A stretch of 64,000 nucleotides of DNA from Dipylidium caninum. Its lineage: Eukaryota; Platyhelminthes; Cestoda; Cyclophyllidea; Dipylidiidae. How positions within the stretch are numbered: the stretch's first letter is position 1; every line of letters begins with the position of its first letter. The position numbers and the translations under genes were made by a program. Of the stretch, positions 25,635 to 38,643 are shown in pieces. The stretch spans positions 372,001-436,000 of the forward strand of contig QEYB01000963.1 in assembly GCA_017562135.1 (NCBI GenBank). The letters are read 5' to 3'. Under the pieces are notes generated by a model. The model was not told where the DNA came from. It saw only the letters and a program-made list of their open reading frames with translations, and ran no database searches.

Positions 25635-25730
25635 ACACCCACACACACACACACACACATACACACACGGGCGTACGTGCATGCAAAGTCGAACACACAC
25701 ACACACACACACACACACGTACGTACGTAC
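25635..25730. repeat. Two (CA)n tracts ending in (ACGT)n
   Basis: CA tracts lie at about 25635-25668 and 25692-25718; the second passes into three ACGT units at about 25719-25730. With the preceding cluster this gives roughly 400 bases dominated by simple repeats. Confidence 0.9.
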
Positions 25731-28200
25731 TTACACATGCATACATATAAGCATGCATACAAAGTCGAGGACGTCTATAATCTTCTGTGTTGCTGGGGTA
25801 CTTGGCCATGGGAGGCTCTTTAAAAAGGTTGGCCGCAGAGGTGGGAGATTCCCATGGCTGGCAACAATTGTCTACGGTTGTCATCAGCCTGGGACCGCGT
25901 CGGGTGAAGGCAAACCGAAACCCGCCGGGACCATGCAATTCACCTGCGTTAAGTAGTAAAGATTATTAATTTAGAAAGCGCGTGAAGATACTGTCGAGGC
26001 GGCTGCTAGGAGACAACTTAGTGGCTACTTTAAGTGTCATAAAGCGGCGTAAACTGCTTGCTGGGGAAGGGCCCTCAGTAGGGAACACTGTCCGGTGAGT
26101 TGTTTAATAAAGCCTACTTAAAAACAAAAGTAGCAAATATGTATAAATCTATAAAACGTTGATGATTACGTACCTGCAGGTTAAGGCGGTTTTTAGCCTC
26201 GAGGCAGGGCAGTGTCGACTTCAATGGCATGGTAACATGACATCAGTAATGTAGTATAGAGTCGATGAGGAGGGGACCAGGTGAGAAGCAATACTTTTAA
26301 GGCCTATACATGCCACTCTAATCAGTGTGCGCAGGGCTAAGGCGACGGGGGTTGACCCTCTTACCATCTATCATCGCAATCCTACCAGGTGATCTAGAGT
26401 CAGTAATCTGATGTTAAAACGAAGATGGCCAACGTAACAAATGGTTTGGTGGGTTATGAACTGCCGATGCGGTGATTAGCTCGCCCAGAAACACCGGTCT
26501 GAGGGTTTTTTGGATTTTAAGCAAAACACAATGCTACTAACGAGCATTCCAACGCACAAAATGAGATGCATTTTTCACTCATGTGATAAAATTAATTTTT
26601 TCAACGCTTTTAATTAGAGCAATTCGTTACCCTGCCGAATGCCTCTTTTTCCTCTTCATCTTCCCCTTCGCCTCGAAGTGAAAGTTACATTCTCCATGGC
26701 TCAATTTCTAGTCCCCCTTTTAAATCTTCTGCTTGTTATCTATTTGGAGGTTGAAACAGGTACACCAAATATTATTCCTAGTTCCTGCATCAAATCCACT
26801 GGAGCCCTCAGGCCTGGCGAGTAGGTCAGGGTTAGGCCGTACCTCGTGCTCTTCCACTGCCGTCGAATTTTCCCACGCATGCGAAGAGAGACACACGGTG
26901 GAGGGTAAAGGTGGGTGTGGAGGACGAATACGGTCAGTTGGGTGAGGCATGATTTGTTTAGTTGACGTTGGAGATTCCTTGGGCAAGAATGGGTCTTCTG
27001 GGTGGTACAAACACAGTCTGATGATTCAGCCCCATCTGATGTGGTGCTTCGAAGCTCTGATGTCACACACACACACACACATGCCGCAATTATCGTAATG
27101 AGTCACCGCTCCATTTCCATCCATACATTCCACTTTCAATCTCGTGTATGCGGTTTCGAAAATACGATCGTAACTCGATAGTCCACTGGAGATGTCGTGT
27201 AATGAGTGAATTATGTAACTGAATCCATCACCTCCACCTCCACCTCCTCCACCACCACCGCCTCACGTCCTTCCACCACCTCCCCGGTTCCATTTCGACT
27301 CGGCGGGATTGTGTATATCCCACCTTTTTTTAAATATATTTCTGGCAAAAAGGAGATTTAGAATATGGGGAGAACCTCGGAAGCGTCCTTGAATGTCGAC
27401 TCCTTTGGGAGCGGTGTTCGAGGGGAAGGAGGAAGTTTCCACCTTGCCTCGCCTCTTCCCCATCGTCACCTCGTGTAGCGGTTATGTTCTCGTCTCACTC
27501 GGATGAAAGTGGTGAGAACTCACATTAAAATTTAGTTCGAAATGTGAACCTCAACATCGGTCCACAATGAAGCACATGTGGGAGAAATGTGAGAAGAGGC
27601 CACCTCTGTCCCAAAACACATCCACCAGTCCTCGATCACTCATTAATAATCACATTTAAAAAGAAAGCGGGATGAAAAATAGTCCACCACCACTTAACAT
27701 CACAGCTTATTATCATCATTATTACCATTTGTTTGTGGAATAAAGCACACCGTCAGAAAAATAGGCAACATCGCGTTACTATCATGGATTTCTCCACGCA
27801 AACAGAGGAAAGAGGGACGAGCAGGCGAGTTTGGCAGAGGCACGGTGGACCAGAGCCGAGAGGAGGACTGGGGACAGGAGGAAGAGGAGGAGGCAAGCAC
27901 ACGGGAGGAGAGCAACACATCACATTGACTAGAGGGTGGAGTGAGGACCGAGATGGAGCTCGAGGGGGCAGAGTCACTTCACTGAGGCTGTGAGCAATCG
28001 CGAGGGGATCGTGGAGTAGGAGGGGAGAAAGAGGGAGAAAAACAAGTGGACTGGTGGAGTAGCATGCAAGTGGACATAATGTGGACTTGTGAAGGTTGAT
28101 TTTGCGTTTGTTTATATACACGTATGGACAGAGGATGGAGAAGTGCGTTTGAGGCGGTGGATGTGATGGATGTGATGGAAGCTCCGCCCTCTTGATTCTG

Positions 28201-28236
28201 TTCTTCTTCTTCTTCTTCTTCTTCTTCTTCTTCTTC
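28201..28236. repeat. (TTC)12 trinucleotide repeat, GAA on the transcribed strand
   Basis: Twelve perfect TTC units begin ten bases past the end of the M13 peptidase stop codon (28246-28248, minus strand). In the mRNA this reads as a GAA repeat at the very start of the 3' UTR. Confidence 0.97.
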
Positions 28237-28245
28237 TACCTTTTG

Positions 28246-31200
28246 TTACCAAAGGACACACTTATTGGGAGGATTCATGTATGCGCGTTGTGGACATGAA
28301 AACGCCTCAGCAAAGTCATCCGAGTTTGACAACGTCCCAATAACCCTAAAATTAGCAGAAAAATTAAACCATTAAAAGGGGCCCCGAAGTGTGGCTATTT
28401 AGGAGAGGGAGTTTTCATCAAGTGACAAGTCTAAATGATTGACAGAGTTGTCAAGTCGCCTCACCTGTATCGTTCGGGTGCGTGTACGTCAAACATGACC
28501 GTGTGAAGTGCAGCCTGTGGTAACTGACGTTTGCACCAAACCTGTATGAAGTAAGTCCAAGTCATTAGCATGACAATTTGGTTGAAATAATAAGAGGCAG
28601 TGATGATGAGGCGGGAGGATTAGTCGGGGAAGGAAAATCCGGCGAGGCGGGGGGCGACGGAAGGGGCGTGTGGCCGATTTTAAGAGGCGACACATGTTGT
28701 GCATATGCCATTGTTTAACTGCAAGTCAGTAAACACTCTCCTCACCCATCTGCCTCGCGATTGTCAACACGGTAAACAAGACAACCTGTTCTGGACTCTC
28801 GCCTTCTGTTTCTCATTTCACATTAATGTGACTCCCGACACAAAATTAAACATCATAAAATTATTGGAGGTGATGTTTGAAGGAGGCTTGGGAGATTTCA
28901 ACTCGAATGGGCAATTAACGTCGTGGCATGTTCAGAAGCCTTCAAAGACAATCGCCTACGCCAATTTCCCCATGGAAGGAAACGAGTTTAAGGATATCAT
29001 GAGTGGACGAAGATATCGGCTAGACTTTTACCGCAGTCGACGTGGATTTCGTCCCGGACAGACTGGGGCCGTCTAAGGCGCTGTGCCACAATGGGCTGAG
29101 GTTTTTCAACTTCTCACTTTCGTTACGAGATGGCGCCAGTACACCGGTCCCCGACTGGATCCGTGGGAGAGGAATGCCTTATTTACATAAGAAAGCGGTC
29201 AAAAGCCAAAGATCCTGAGGATGGAGGTGAGAGAAGGTGGAAGGGAATGGGCTGGGAGGGCGGGGAGAGGCATTGGCATAATAGTGTAAAGCGAAGACAC
29301 AGAAGAATGACTGAAGGCGATAAGATTGACGAACCTGAGCAAACGAGATGAAGAAGAGTTGATTAAAGGTCAAATTGAGACCGGGCAGTCGCTGAGGCGC
29401 GCCCTCCTCCTCCTGCAACTTCACAAATGCCTACCATGGAGAGAGAAGGCGTGGAAGGGCTAAAGCCTGGCCATAGGCCGTGTTTTAATACAAATTCCAG
29501 CTTTACAACCATATTCCTCTCGCCTACCCGATAGGCCGCCTTTATGCCGCCATTGTCGGCGATATTTTCGCTGAGGGTCAGTTGTCCGTCGACCTGACGA
29601 CGAGGGGAGGAGAATGGGACCGGGTTAGATGACGTGAAACGCTCGGAGTTGCCCAGCAGGGCAAAGGGAGACTGAAGCATCACTTAACGTACATTCTTTC
29701 CCTGTACAGTGTAATTCCCGTACTGGTGGACCATGCATTCGCTGTTCTTTTCAAAGTCCGTTCGTGTACTCTCACTCCACCACTGGCGTAGATTACCCTC
29801 TGCATCGTACTTGGAGCCTGTCGAGGGGGGGGGAGAAGCACACAAACCCACACATCGTCATGACAATGAGTGTCGGACAGACCAACTCGCCCGCTGTGCC
29901 CAAGAGAGGCATCGAGTGGGACACAGCGGCCCAGGGATGGGAGGCCAAACTCACCCTGTCTGTCGAATGCGTGGACAATTTCGTGGCCGACGACAACACC
30001 GATACCACCGTAGTTCAACGCCAGGGGGTAGTAAGCATCGTAGAAGGGTTTCTGGAGAATACCGGCGGGGAAGTAAATATGATTCTCCCTGGGATTGTAG
30101 AAGGCATTCACGATGTGAGGCGCCATATCCCATCTAAAAGTAGACAATGCGAGGAGGACGGAGGCCAGGAGGGCGAAAATTTGATGCACACGTGGCTGCG
30201 TTGGGAGAAATGGAAGGAGGAGGGGGAGGAGGGGAGGGCAGCGAGACCACCTGTTGGACCATCGTTAACACAGAAAATTCTCCTTCTCCCAACTCCCATA
30301 TTGGCGGACAAGGCAATGACAATAAATAATTCTGGGAGGGGAAAATAACGTCCTCCCCTGAGGACTGAAACCGCATGGAAGTGGGTAGGCCAGGACCTAC
30401 GTTTTGAGACTCTCGTCGAAGAGTTTGCGCAGCAGAATTAATGCCTTTGATCGTGCCAGAGTAAAACTGTTGTTCAGAAAAGTTCCATTATCCAATGCGT
30501 CCTGTAAGAGTGGAGGAAACATTCTCACTGCGGGCTATCGCACTCAGCTAAAGGCGATGTGAATGAAGAAAATTACCACAGCAAAGAATGGCTTGTTCTC
30601 CTTCTCAATGTCGTTGATGTCGTCTGGGTAGCCGATTGAATCGCCCATCAAGTCCACCTTGAGGAAGCAGAATGGAGGAGGTGGAGGGAGTGGAAGGAAG
30701 GAAGAAAAGGAATTTTTTTGGACAAGAGAGTACGAACCTTCTCCACGGCACTATTCTTGGCCTTTTCATCCATCCAGTCCACCTGGTAGAAGGAGTTCTT
30801 GAAGGCCATTTTTATTCGCCCGATCATCTTCGTTGCCTAGACAGTGGATGACGGTAAGACCGGGTGGGGAAAGAGGGGACGAGAATTACCACTTCCTTGC
30901 TGCGTTCATCGAAGTGTTGGGCCACAAATTTCCTTGCTATTGTCATTCCAAAGTACTCCTCGGTATTGCGGACACACGATAACCAGCGTTGTGGCTGCTC
31001 TTTCACGCCTGGTTGGATAAGAATGGCACTATTTGAGGGTTTAGCACAACGGCATCGCCAGCCATGTTAACCGAGGAGCCAAATACCACTTCATTGTCCA
31101 CCCCGTTAGATAGTTTTGTGACAGGGAAGAGGAGTGTTGTCACTAACGCCCAGAATTCCTATTTCGTTTATTCTAGTCGTAATATACTACTTATATTGAA

Positions 31201-34200
31201 ATAGTGGTAGTAGCTCCCGCTCAAGCCCGTTTCTATTATCACAAGATGTCTCATTTTTTCCTGACTGAATAAGTCGTCTAACTTGGTAAAGAGAATAAAG
31301 GCGATAGAGGCCCAAACTCACCCGTACTGGCCTGTTCGTACGATTCAATTTTCTTACGAACTGACGACGGCATAAAGGGAGTGGTTGACCACAGGGTCCG
31401 CCAAATCGCAGCATCGTGAACCACTCTACAAGAGACGCCAAAAAGTCCGAAAAGAAAACAGGCCTAAAATCCCCCTATTAGACAAGCATGATAAGAACTC
31501 AATTGGAACAATTGGAGACGTCTACGGTCATTTGAAGTGCTCATATTCGCATGAGGATATCGGAAAGCGACTAATAATTCCTACTTAGATGGGATTCAAA
31601 ATGCCTTTCTCGGATGGTCTCCAGGGCACACCAGACAATGGAGTATACTTCGAAATTCTCCAACCAGCCCTCCAAGGTAGAGTCTAGACTTTTAGTTAGG
31701 CTCCCTTCACCCCCGGAAGACAGTTCTGCCCTCCACACACATACCGTAGATTTGGCAGTTGCAGAGTTACACATAAGGAGGTGTCAACTCACTTTATCTT
31801 CTCTGGCGAGGCCATGTAGTCGGCATAGACTTTGCAGCGTTTCTCAAAGAAGGGATAGTCACCAATGATGACCGTCTCCGAGTCCATGATGGTGTAATTA
31901 ACTGCACTAAATAGGCCGTGGAAGAGACGTTTCCAGTCAATCTTCACAAGCCCAAAATGAGTGAAATAAATGAGGGTTAAGTTGGGTATTTGCTGAAATG
32001 AAACAGCCCTCTTTGTGGTCAGCCTGGTTACCTTTGCCCCTTGCCCTTCCTACGCTCCCCTTTTACCTCAATAAATAATATTTAAATTCACTAGAAACTT
32101 TTTTTCACCATGGGGTGTAATAACGCACGTGGGTGGACATTTGCTTAACTGTTGATCGTTGGGGCTGACAGTTCACACAACCGTAGAATCAAACACTTTT
32201 TGTTCCACGTTTACATCTTTATGGGAGACAAAGTAGCCACTCGAGCATGGAAGAGGGATGAAGGGGAGCTGGGGAAAGTGGCCGAAGGGGAGGATTCTGG
32301 ATCCGTTGTGTGTGGTAGAATACACTACAGGTAACTTACCACTTGGCAGAAGTTCTGCAGTTCAGTCATGTTCAACTTGAAAAAGTTTGTTTCAATACTC
32401 TGACGAGCTCTGGGTTCCATATTCTAAAATAGGCAAGTTGGGATAATGAGGGGAGAAACTTCGGCCACTCCTCACCTGTGCCATTAGCGTCTCCAACTCA
32501 AAGATATCGTCCATGGCTGAAAGACGAGAGCCCGGAACTCCAAGCATACTGGCATATGTGTGCATGAACTCGCGGAAGTGTTGTACAACCTAAGAAGGTA
32601 GATCTTTGTTTTTTTTTGGACTCATAGATTCTTCGTCTTATTCCACTAAGTTAGACAGCTGAACTCACCTTCTTAATCTTCGCATCACTCGTCTCTAAGT
32701 AGTATTCTGGCAGCATGCTGAGTTCGCCCGGAGCTAGCTGCAAGAAAAAAGTTTTAGGAATGGCTAAGAAGTAGTGAAATCTCCATAGTCAAACTGATAT
32801 GTCTGCATAAATTCTTGAAGTGGTTACCCAGGTAATTTTACATAGTCCCCCAAGTGTACTGGTGGATAGAATTGAGAGGCAGTTAAACGAAATGTATAAG
32901 GAAGGAAATTTGGTTGGCGGGCGAAATACACAAAAATCATAGCCCAAGAGTGATAAAATCCGAAAGTGTAGTTTTTCTTGTAAGCACACTTGTGAGTCGT
33001 CTTGCAGAATGGAGTCTGAGGTGAATCTGAAGGGGGGAAATTAGTGAACCATGGGTAAGAGAGAGGGAGAACCAGCGCATTTCTCTATATCACAATGACC
33101 GTGATAATTTTAAGTGCTAGAGGCGCGATGCGGTGATAAATCAACTATACCCGCTAATCTCGCCTATTTTTACACCGTATCACGAAAAACTACATGTCAT
33201 TAGGTGGGGAAGTATGGACGCTAGCACGAGACCACCCGCACAACTGGCTGGTTGTCTCAACCTTGGCTGACGGACGAAGGAAATTTCCCTTAGAAAAAAA
33301 TTTGGTATAAAATTTGCTTGACATGATATGTGCATGAGCCTAGATAAAATGACAACCTAGTGTGATCATTAAGATCTCTTCATACCTATAAATTTTCTCT
33401 CACCCAGTGCCACAAATGCTTACATACGGAAGATCTAATAAAATGACCGCTGTCACACAAAAGCAGTTTCGTGAAAAAATAAAAATACTATAATAAATGA
33501 ACATTTGTAAAGGGTGTGCCACCAATGTATTATCTAAAATGGCAGCGGTTGTTTTAGTTAGCTATCGTGTTGGGAAAAAGTATATTGGTACAATCCCCGA
33601 ATTATTGAATTGTGGGTGATTCCGCAGCTAGCGTGGGTTTGAGATCCGCAAACCAGGATACGACTGTCAATTATCTCGGCAATAAGGATATCTGTTATAA
33701 AATGGGTTAATTATAACGGCCAAATATATAAGTCCTCACCAGTTTGAAATGAGAGGTGTTTAGAAGAACTCCTCCATAATTACTCCCTCTATTTTCCAAC
33801 AATTTCAAGAGACCATGATTTTTAACTAGCGCTCTTTGCAGCTAATTTTAAAGTACTCATGGATACACGTGCCCAGGGAGTCAGTCTTCTTTTAAATACC
33901 AAGAAAAGACAACCACACTCGACCGTTGCGCACCGTCCCCTTTCACAGTTCACATGTAACAACCCAACTCACTGTAATGGCGAACCGGCGAGAATTGCGT
34001 GGGTCTTTTTCAATGAGGAGTTGAAAGATGTCTACACCATGGCCAAAACGAAGGAAAGTTTGGATAAGCTGTGTGAGGTCGTATTTGCCAACACTGAAGG
34101 GATCATCTTTTCCACCGTCCGAGCGGCCGCCTTGGGTACCATTGGGTAGCAGACGCCAACCCCCAAAGAGCTGCGTTAATAGTGTCTTGATTGGTTTCAA

Positions 34201-37190
34201 TCCCAGACTATTAACTGTCTGTTCATTTATGCAAGAAGCGAAATAAGTTTTCGCCAGCTGCAATCCTCGGGAATCGCTCGGTGAAGCTTCCTTTTCTAGC
34301 AAAAGACATTAATTTGGGTGTGACACGGTTTCCGGTGGGCTCAATCATAGGTTCTACTTGAAAACTCTATCCAAGTCGCCCCAGTTCTTACTTTTGCTAT
34401 GCTAATATTCAAGACGATGAGGGATTTTATGGGTAAAATGACTTGTAGTTTCATGGAGGCGAAAATTAGACCAACCTCAAAACAACCCTGGTTAGCACAT
34501 TGACTTCCCGGAGATGAAGAGGAATGAGTGTCTGTTTTGACAATCTATGATAATCCTTGTTCGGATGGGGAGGTGGAAGGGATGTGTGAATGCCTCACGA
34601 GGCAGTATCGCGATGTCAATCTAGATCGGTTGGCCATTGTGACACCTGGACCAAAGTGCTGCTGACAAATAGAAATCTCACTTCTTCCTCTACTTCTACT
34701 TTAGATTTTTATAGTGGGATGAGTTTATACCTTCAGAGTGGGATTTCTCTACCCTCCCAGTCAGGGAGACACCCAATCCAAACTTCAGGCGTCAATCAGG
34801 AGCCGCTTGAGCAACTTTGATGAGTGGCCGGGAAGGATTTATACGAGAGGTGCAGAGGCGTGGCAGGTAGAAGAAATTAAAAACCGCGACCTTCAAGACT
34901 TGTACTGTGCGAGAACACGTAAGTCGGAGTAGTGTATTGCGGGGCGAGGAGAAAGGAGGCATGAGAGAGTCATGAAATTGGCAAGAGGAAGACTAACACC
35001 TAATTTGCGTGCCAGAGAATGTCTCTAGGCCTACATTAGTAACAGAGAGTCCATTTAAATTTCTTTGTCGGTTGAAATAGCTCATATTATTGTAGAAGTG
35101 AATTGGGTGAAAGTTATAAGAGTTGTCAGATTTTTCCTACTTCACGTGAACGTCATGACATTTCTGCATTGACAGCCGACAGACACGGCCGAATCACCTG
35201 GAACACACGCCAGTCCTACATAACCTCGCAATTCGGACAGTCTTCCGATGACAAGGTGACCCTAGTTCCGCCACCTGTTCATCACTCAAGTCTTCTGGGT
35301 TATAATACGAGCAATCATTGAGGTGAGGATTTAAAAAAATCATGTATTTCCTATTACTACTCCTGCTTCTCCTTGCGCCCATTCGCCTTCCTCCCACGAA
35401 AGGTGCACGACCGTTATTGGCATTAATCATCCCGGTGTTTATCCTAGAAACGCGGTAAAATTAGTTTCTGCCTCTTTCTCTCTCTCTAAAGGCGAAAGGG
35501 TGGTGTGGGCAGGCATTTTTGCATTTTCCCGCAGCAAATGGCATAGTCGCATGATGGTTTACGTCCCATTGACGACTGACGTGTTGTGTGGGCTGAGCCG
35601 CCCCAGTCCCTCGCCCTTCGTCCCTCTCGGGAAGACCGGTAGCTCCTCGAGGTTTTGACATAGATACGATGTCATGAGGAAGCGTTTGAGGTTGGTGATA
35701 CCACTGAAATCGCTCATAGCGATAAAATAAGCCAACGGTGTGGCTAACGAGTCAGATTAAGGGTTAAGCATGGGAGAAAAGGGCATTTTCTTGCGTGTGC
35801 GCACGTGCCCCTGTATGTGCGGGGGGGGGGAGCTCGGAGGGCTTGCATGGTGGGGGGGGAGGCGAGGAGAGGGGAAAGGTGGTTAAACGCACCGTAAGAG
35901 GACATACCGAGTAATTCTTTGGCAAAGTACTCTGCCGTTTGTGCCAATTCGGAGAAGACGGTCCAACTATTTGTGCCTGGTGGAATATGATGTTTTTCAA
36001 TCCATCCATCGCACGCGTAGCTATAGAAGTCCTCGCACGGGTCCACTGAATAATTTATGCCGGAGAGAATTTTGTACGCAGTCTCAACACACTCCACTGT
36101 CTGGCAGACATCATCTAAGGTTGAGGCGGAAGGGTTATTTCCAATGCATCGGTCTACCAAAAATTTCATTTGAGTATTAAAAACATCAATCTAAACGTCC
36201 TCCATCTTCATCGTCGGGTGTTTCGAGGACCCCCACAATATCGAAAAACCGAAACCGCGGGCTTTAACCCTGAGCTAATACGGATATGGTTTCAAAAATT
36301 ACTTTCATCTCTTGCCGAACAACAGTCTAACAGTTGGCAGGGTTCGGTGTTAGGCTGAACCGTGACAACTGAGGTAAAATACAAAATATCACCGCCGGCA
36401 CACCCACGTGGTCTGCGTGCTCCGTCGCTTTCCCATTCCCTCCCCGTCCGCCCGCCATTGGGCTGTTGATTAGACTTAAATGATGTAATTCCAACTGTTA
36501 CGGTATTAATTACTTAGGGACAAAGGGGAGGCTGTTGTGAGCCTTTCCCGCCGGAAAAACGGGATTGCGGATGGCGTGTGTATGTATGTGGATGCGGGGG
36601 CGAAATGACACTGACCCAAGGGAAAATACAGAGAGTAATTATTTGCCACAAGGCGAAACTTGGTCGAGGGACTTACCTTTCGTCGTTCCCAAGTAGAAGA
36701 AGAGGATCACAATGAGGAGGGTGAAGAGAAGGACACAAAGAACAATGAGTAGGAACTCGCGTAAAGTGCACGTGGCGAGACGTTTATGGCCAAGACTGCT
36801 GCCATGACGAATGTGAGATGTGGGACACTCGTTGGAGTCCGTCCGGGTTGTCAGTATCATGGACCTATTCATGTTCCTCAATCGGTCAGAGTGATCAAAC
36901 TGATCATCGGAGGGGGCAGAAAGCGTCGACGATTGTGACGTCCTTTTCGTACTTTGGACTGGTGCTTTTAGCGCTAAGTACTGAGCGTTGCTTGTGTCAG
37001 AAACGTCAGTAACCGGGTCATAGGGTGAGACTAATCGCTGATTGGCCAGACTGGTCGAGGACAAATAATAGCGCCCAGAAGAACGCTGGCTACCAACCAG
37101 AAGGCGATTTGTGTCCAGCTCCGTGTTGAGTGGTGATTCCTCGCCCTCGGTGGAGTTTTTACGGGTGTCAAGATCCCCCTCTTCCATCAT
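28246..37190 (-). CDS. M13 zinc metallopeptidase, neprilysin / endothelin-converting-enzyme type
   Basis: M13 enzymes are type II membrane ectopeptidases that cleave signalling peptides outside the cell. Nineteen exons join in phase to 889 residues: 36677..37190, 35908..36153, 33986..34295, 32990..33026, 32669..32737, 32476..32589, 32340..32423, 31793..31941, 31585..31688, 30890..31008, 30738..30836, 30577..30657, 30401..30501, 29955..30133, 29693..29817, 29528..29593, 29335..29430, 28465..28541 and 28246..28345. A Ser-rich cytoplasmic tail (1-144) precedes one membrane helix (about 145-167). The ectodomain opens with [14 protein letters not shown]. Then come [19 protein letters not shown], the zinc motif HEIVH (726-730), the ENIAD glutamate and aspartate (786, 790), and VWC. 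It ends CVLW, as in the family. The catalytic set appears complete. The tail is long for the family. The start ATG at 37190 is likely, but the frame is open to 37242 with an acceptor-like CCCACAG, so a further 5' exon is possible. The third exon's donor is the least certain joint. Confidence 0.94.
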
Positions 37191-37379
37191 ACCCTTCACC
37201 CGACTGAGATCTACTGGCAGGGGATGGTTACTGTGGGGCAGGCATTAGTAGAGAGGAGGAACGCTGCGAGGCAATGCGATGTTACTTTAATTGCGTCGGT
37301 CCCAGATATGCATGCGTACGCGTGTGTGTGTGCGTGCGCACAGCGAATCTATGAAGCTCAGACACCCTGAAAGTCGCTG

Positions 37380-37467
37380 ATTGGACAGGCTACTGCCAAG
37401 TTCACTGATTGCTGGAGAACGGTTATATTGATTGGCTGGCTATTTTTCTCGTCTGCTTTGTGATTGG
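37380..37467 (-). promoter_or_regulatory. Three CCAAT boxes upstream of the M13 peptidase gene
   Basis: CCAAT reads on the gene strand at 37467-37463, 37435-37431 and 37384-37380, about 190-280 bases before the ATG at 37190. The first two start 32 bases apart, close to three helical turns, a spacing typical of paired NF-Y sites. Function is inferred from motif and position. Confidence 0.4.
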
Positions 37468-38582
37468 TCCTCCATTCAATTGCTGCATGTGTAGCCGAAG
37501 AAAAGCACTCCTTCCCTATCTTCGAGGTGGTAGCTACGATTCTCTTGTGAAGCTCAGTTAAATACACTCCGCTCCTATGAATTATAAGATCGGTAAAATC
37601 CAATTTGGTGGGCTTGAAGGGAGAAGGTGCGGAGATAGGGTTGAGGCATCTATTTACTGTCAGAAATATTTTGTCGCACAGTTGGTCAGATTTAATTGCG
37701 TCCGGGATTGGAGTTAAATATCGGGACAACAGTAGGCTGAGGGGTGGTGCACGCTGCACACTTTGGTGCTGACACACCTTTCTCCTTCGCCTCATCTCGG
37801 ACAGGGGACGCCGGCCACTTGGCCGGAATTTTCGCCCTTCCTAATCTCTCGAGTGTGAGCGATGACTACTATCGCTTGCGGTGTCACCTGTTACCTGTTG
37901 CCATGACAACCAACAGTTGTGACTTTTCGCGGTTCTCAAGGTGATCTTCATGAATGTGATATAACTCCTTAAATTGGAAGTAATTTTTACCTTTCTTTAG
38001 TTTCCCTACTATACGCCAGCCGGACACCCATCTGCCATGACCTCCAATAGGGGGGACCGCTTGCATCGTTTATTCGGGCGAGGGAGGAGAGGGGGGAAGA
38101 GAGACCAGAATCCCATTAAACCCTCATAATCCGACGTGTAGAGCCACGAGATTACATTTATAAGGTCGCAAACACCGATATTCGGTGAGATAGCCTGTGT
38201 AGCAAACAAACCCACACTCAAAGGCTCTGTGCGAAACTACGATTAACCGGAAATTAAGCGGTCTGTCGAGGCGGCGAGACGAAAAGAATGGGTGGTACCT
38301 GCAGGCTACCGCACCAAAATTATAAAGTCGAGTCGAGTATGGAGAGGTGGGTGGAGGCGGTATTCATGAAATGACGGTTATTCAACAGTCAATTACTCAT
38401 AAAATCACAAAATTGTCCCCGAAGTACTAACACATTAATCATAATGCACCATTCGTGCCTAGAGACAGCCTCGTGATTGGCCAGAAAATTATCTCCTAGT
38501 TATTATTTTTAAAGTGATATTATTCATGTGGATTGGTAGGTAAGTGCGTGGGGAGAACCAGAAATGCGGAGCGAAACCTCAC

Positions 38583-38595
38583 TCCTCCTCCTCCT

Positions 38596-38626
<31 letters not shown>

Positions 38627-38643
38627 ATCATCATCATCATCAT
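38583..38643. repeat. Compound (CTC)n(CCG)n(ATC)n trinucleotide repeat
   Basis: About five CTC units, then about ten CCG units (38597-38626), then five to six ATC units, with no spacer between them. Three different triplet repeats abut in the M13-ARF intergenic region. Confidence 0.95.

Larger units (their letters stand above)
14732..28245. other. 13.5 kb gene-poor region rich in microsatellites
   Basis: I see no chain of exons with matching splice borders and no recognised protein block on either strand. The region contains CA/GT, ACGC and ATAC microsatellites and G-rich or pyrimidine-rich patches, for example about 16260-16290, 21800-21840 and 24220-24390. Open frames present are short and isolated. 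Distal regulatory elements, non-coding transcripts or fast-evolving small genes cannot be excluded. Confidence 0.5.

Noticed and set aside
28699..29076. 125-codon plus-strand frame
   Set aside because: It lies inside the M13 intron 28542-29334 on the opposite strand, without motifs or synteny support.
37358..37795. 145-codon minus-strand frame upstream of the M13 gene
   Set aside because: No family resemblance; it overlaps the CCAAT-box region and gives no in-phase join to the M13 first exon.
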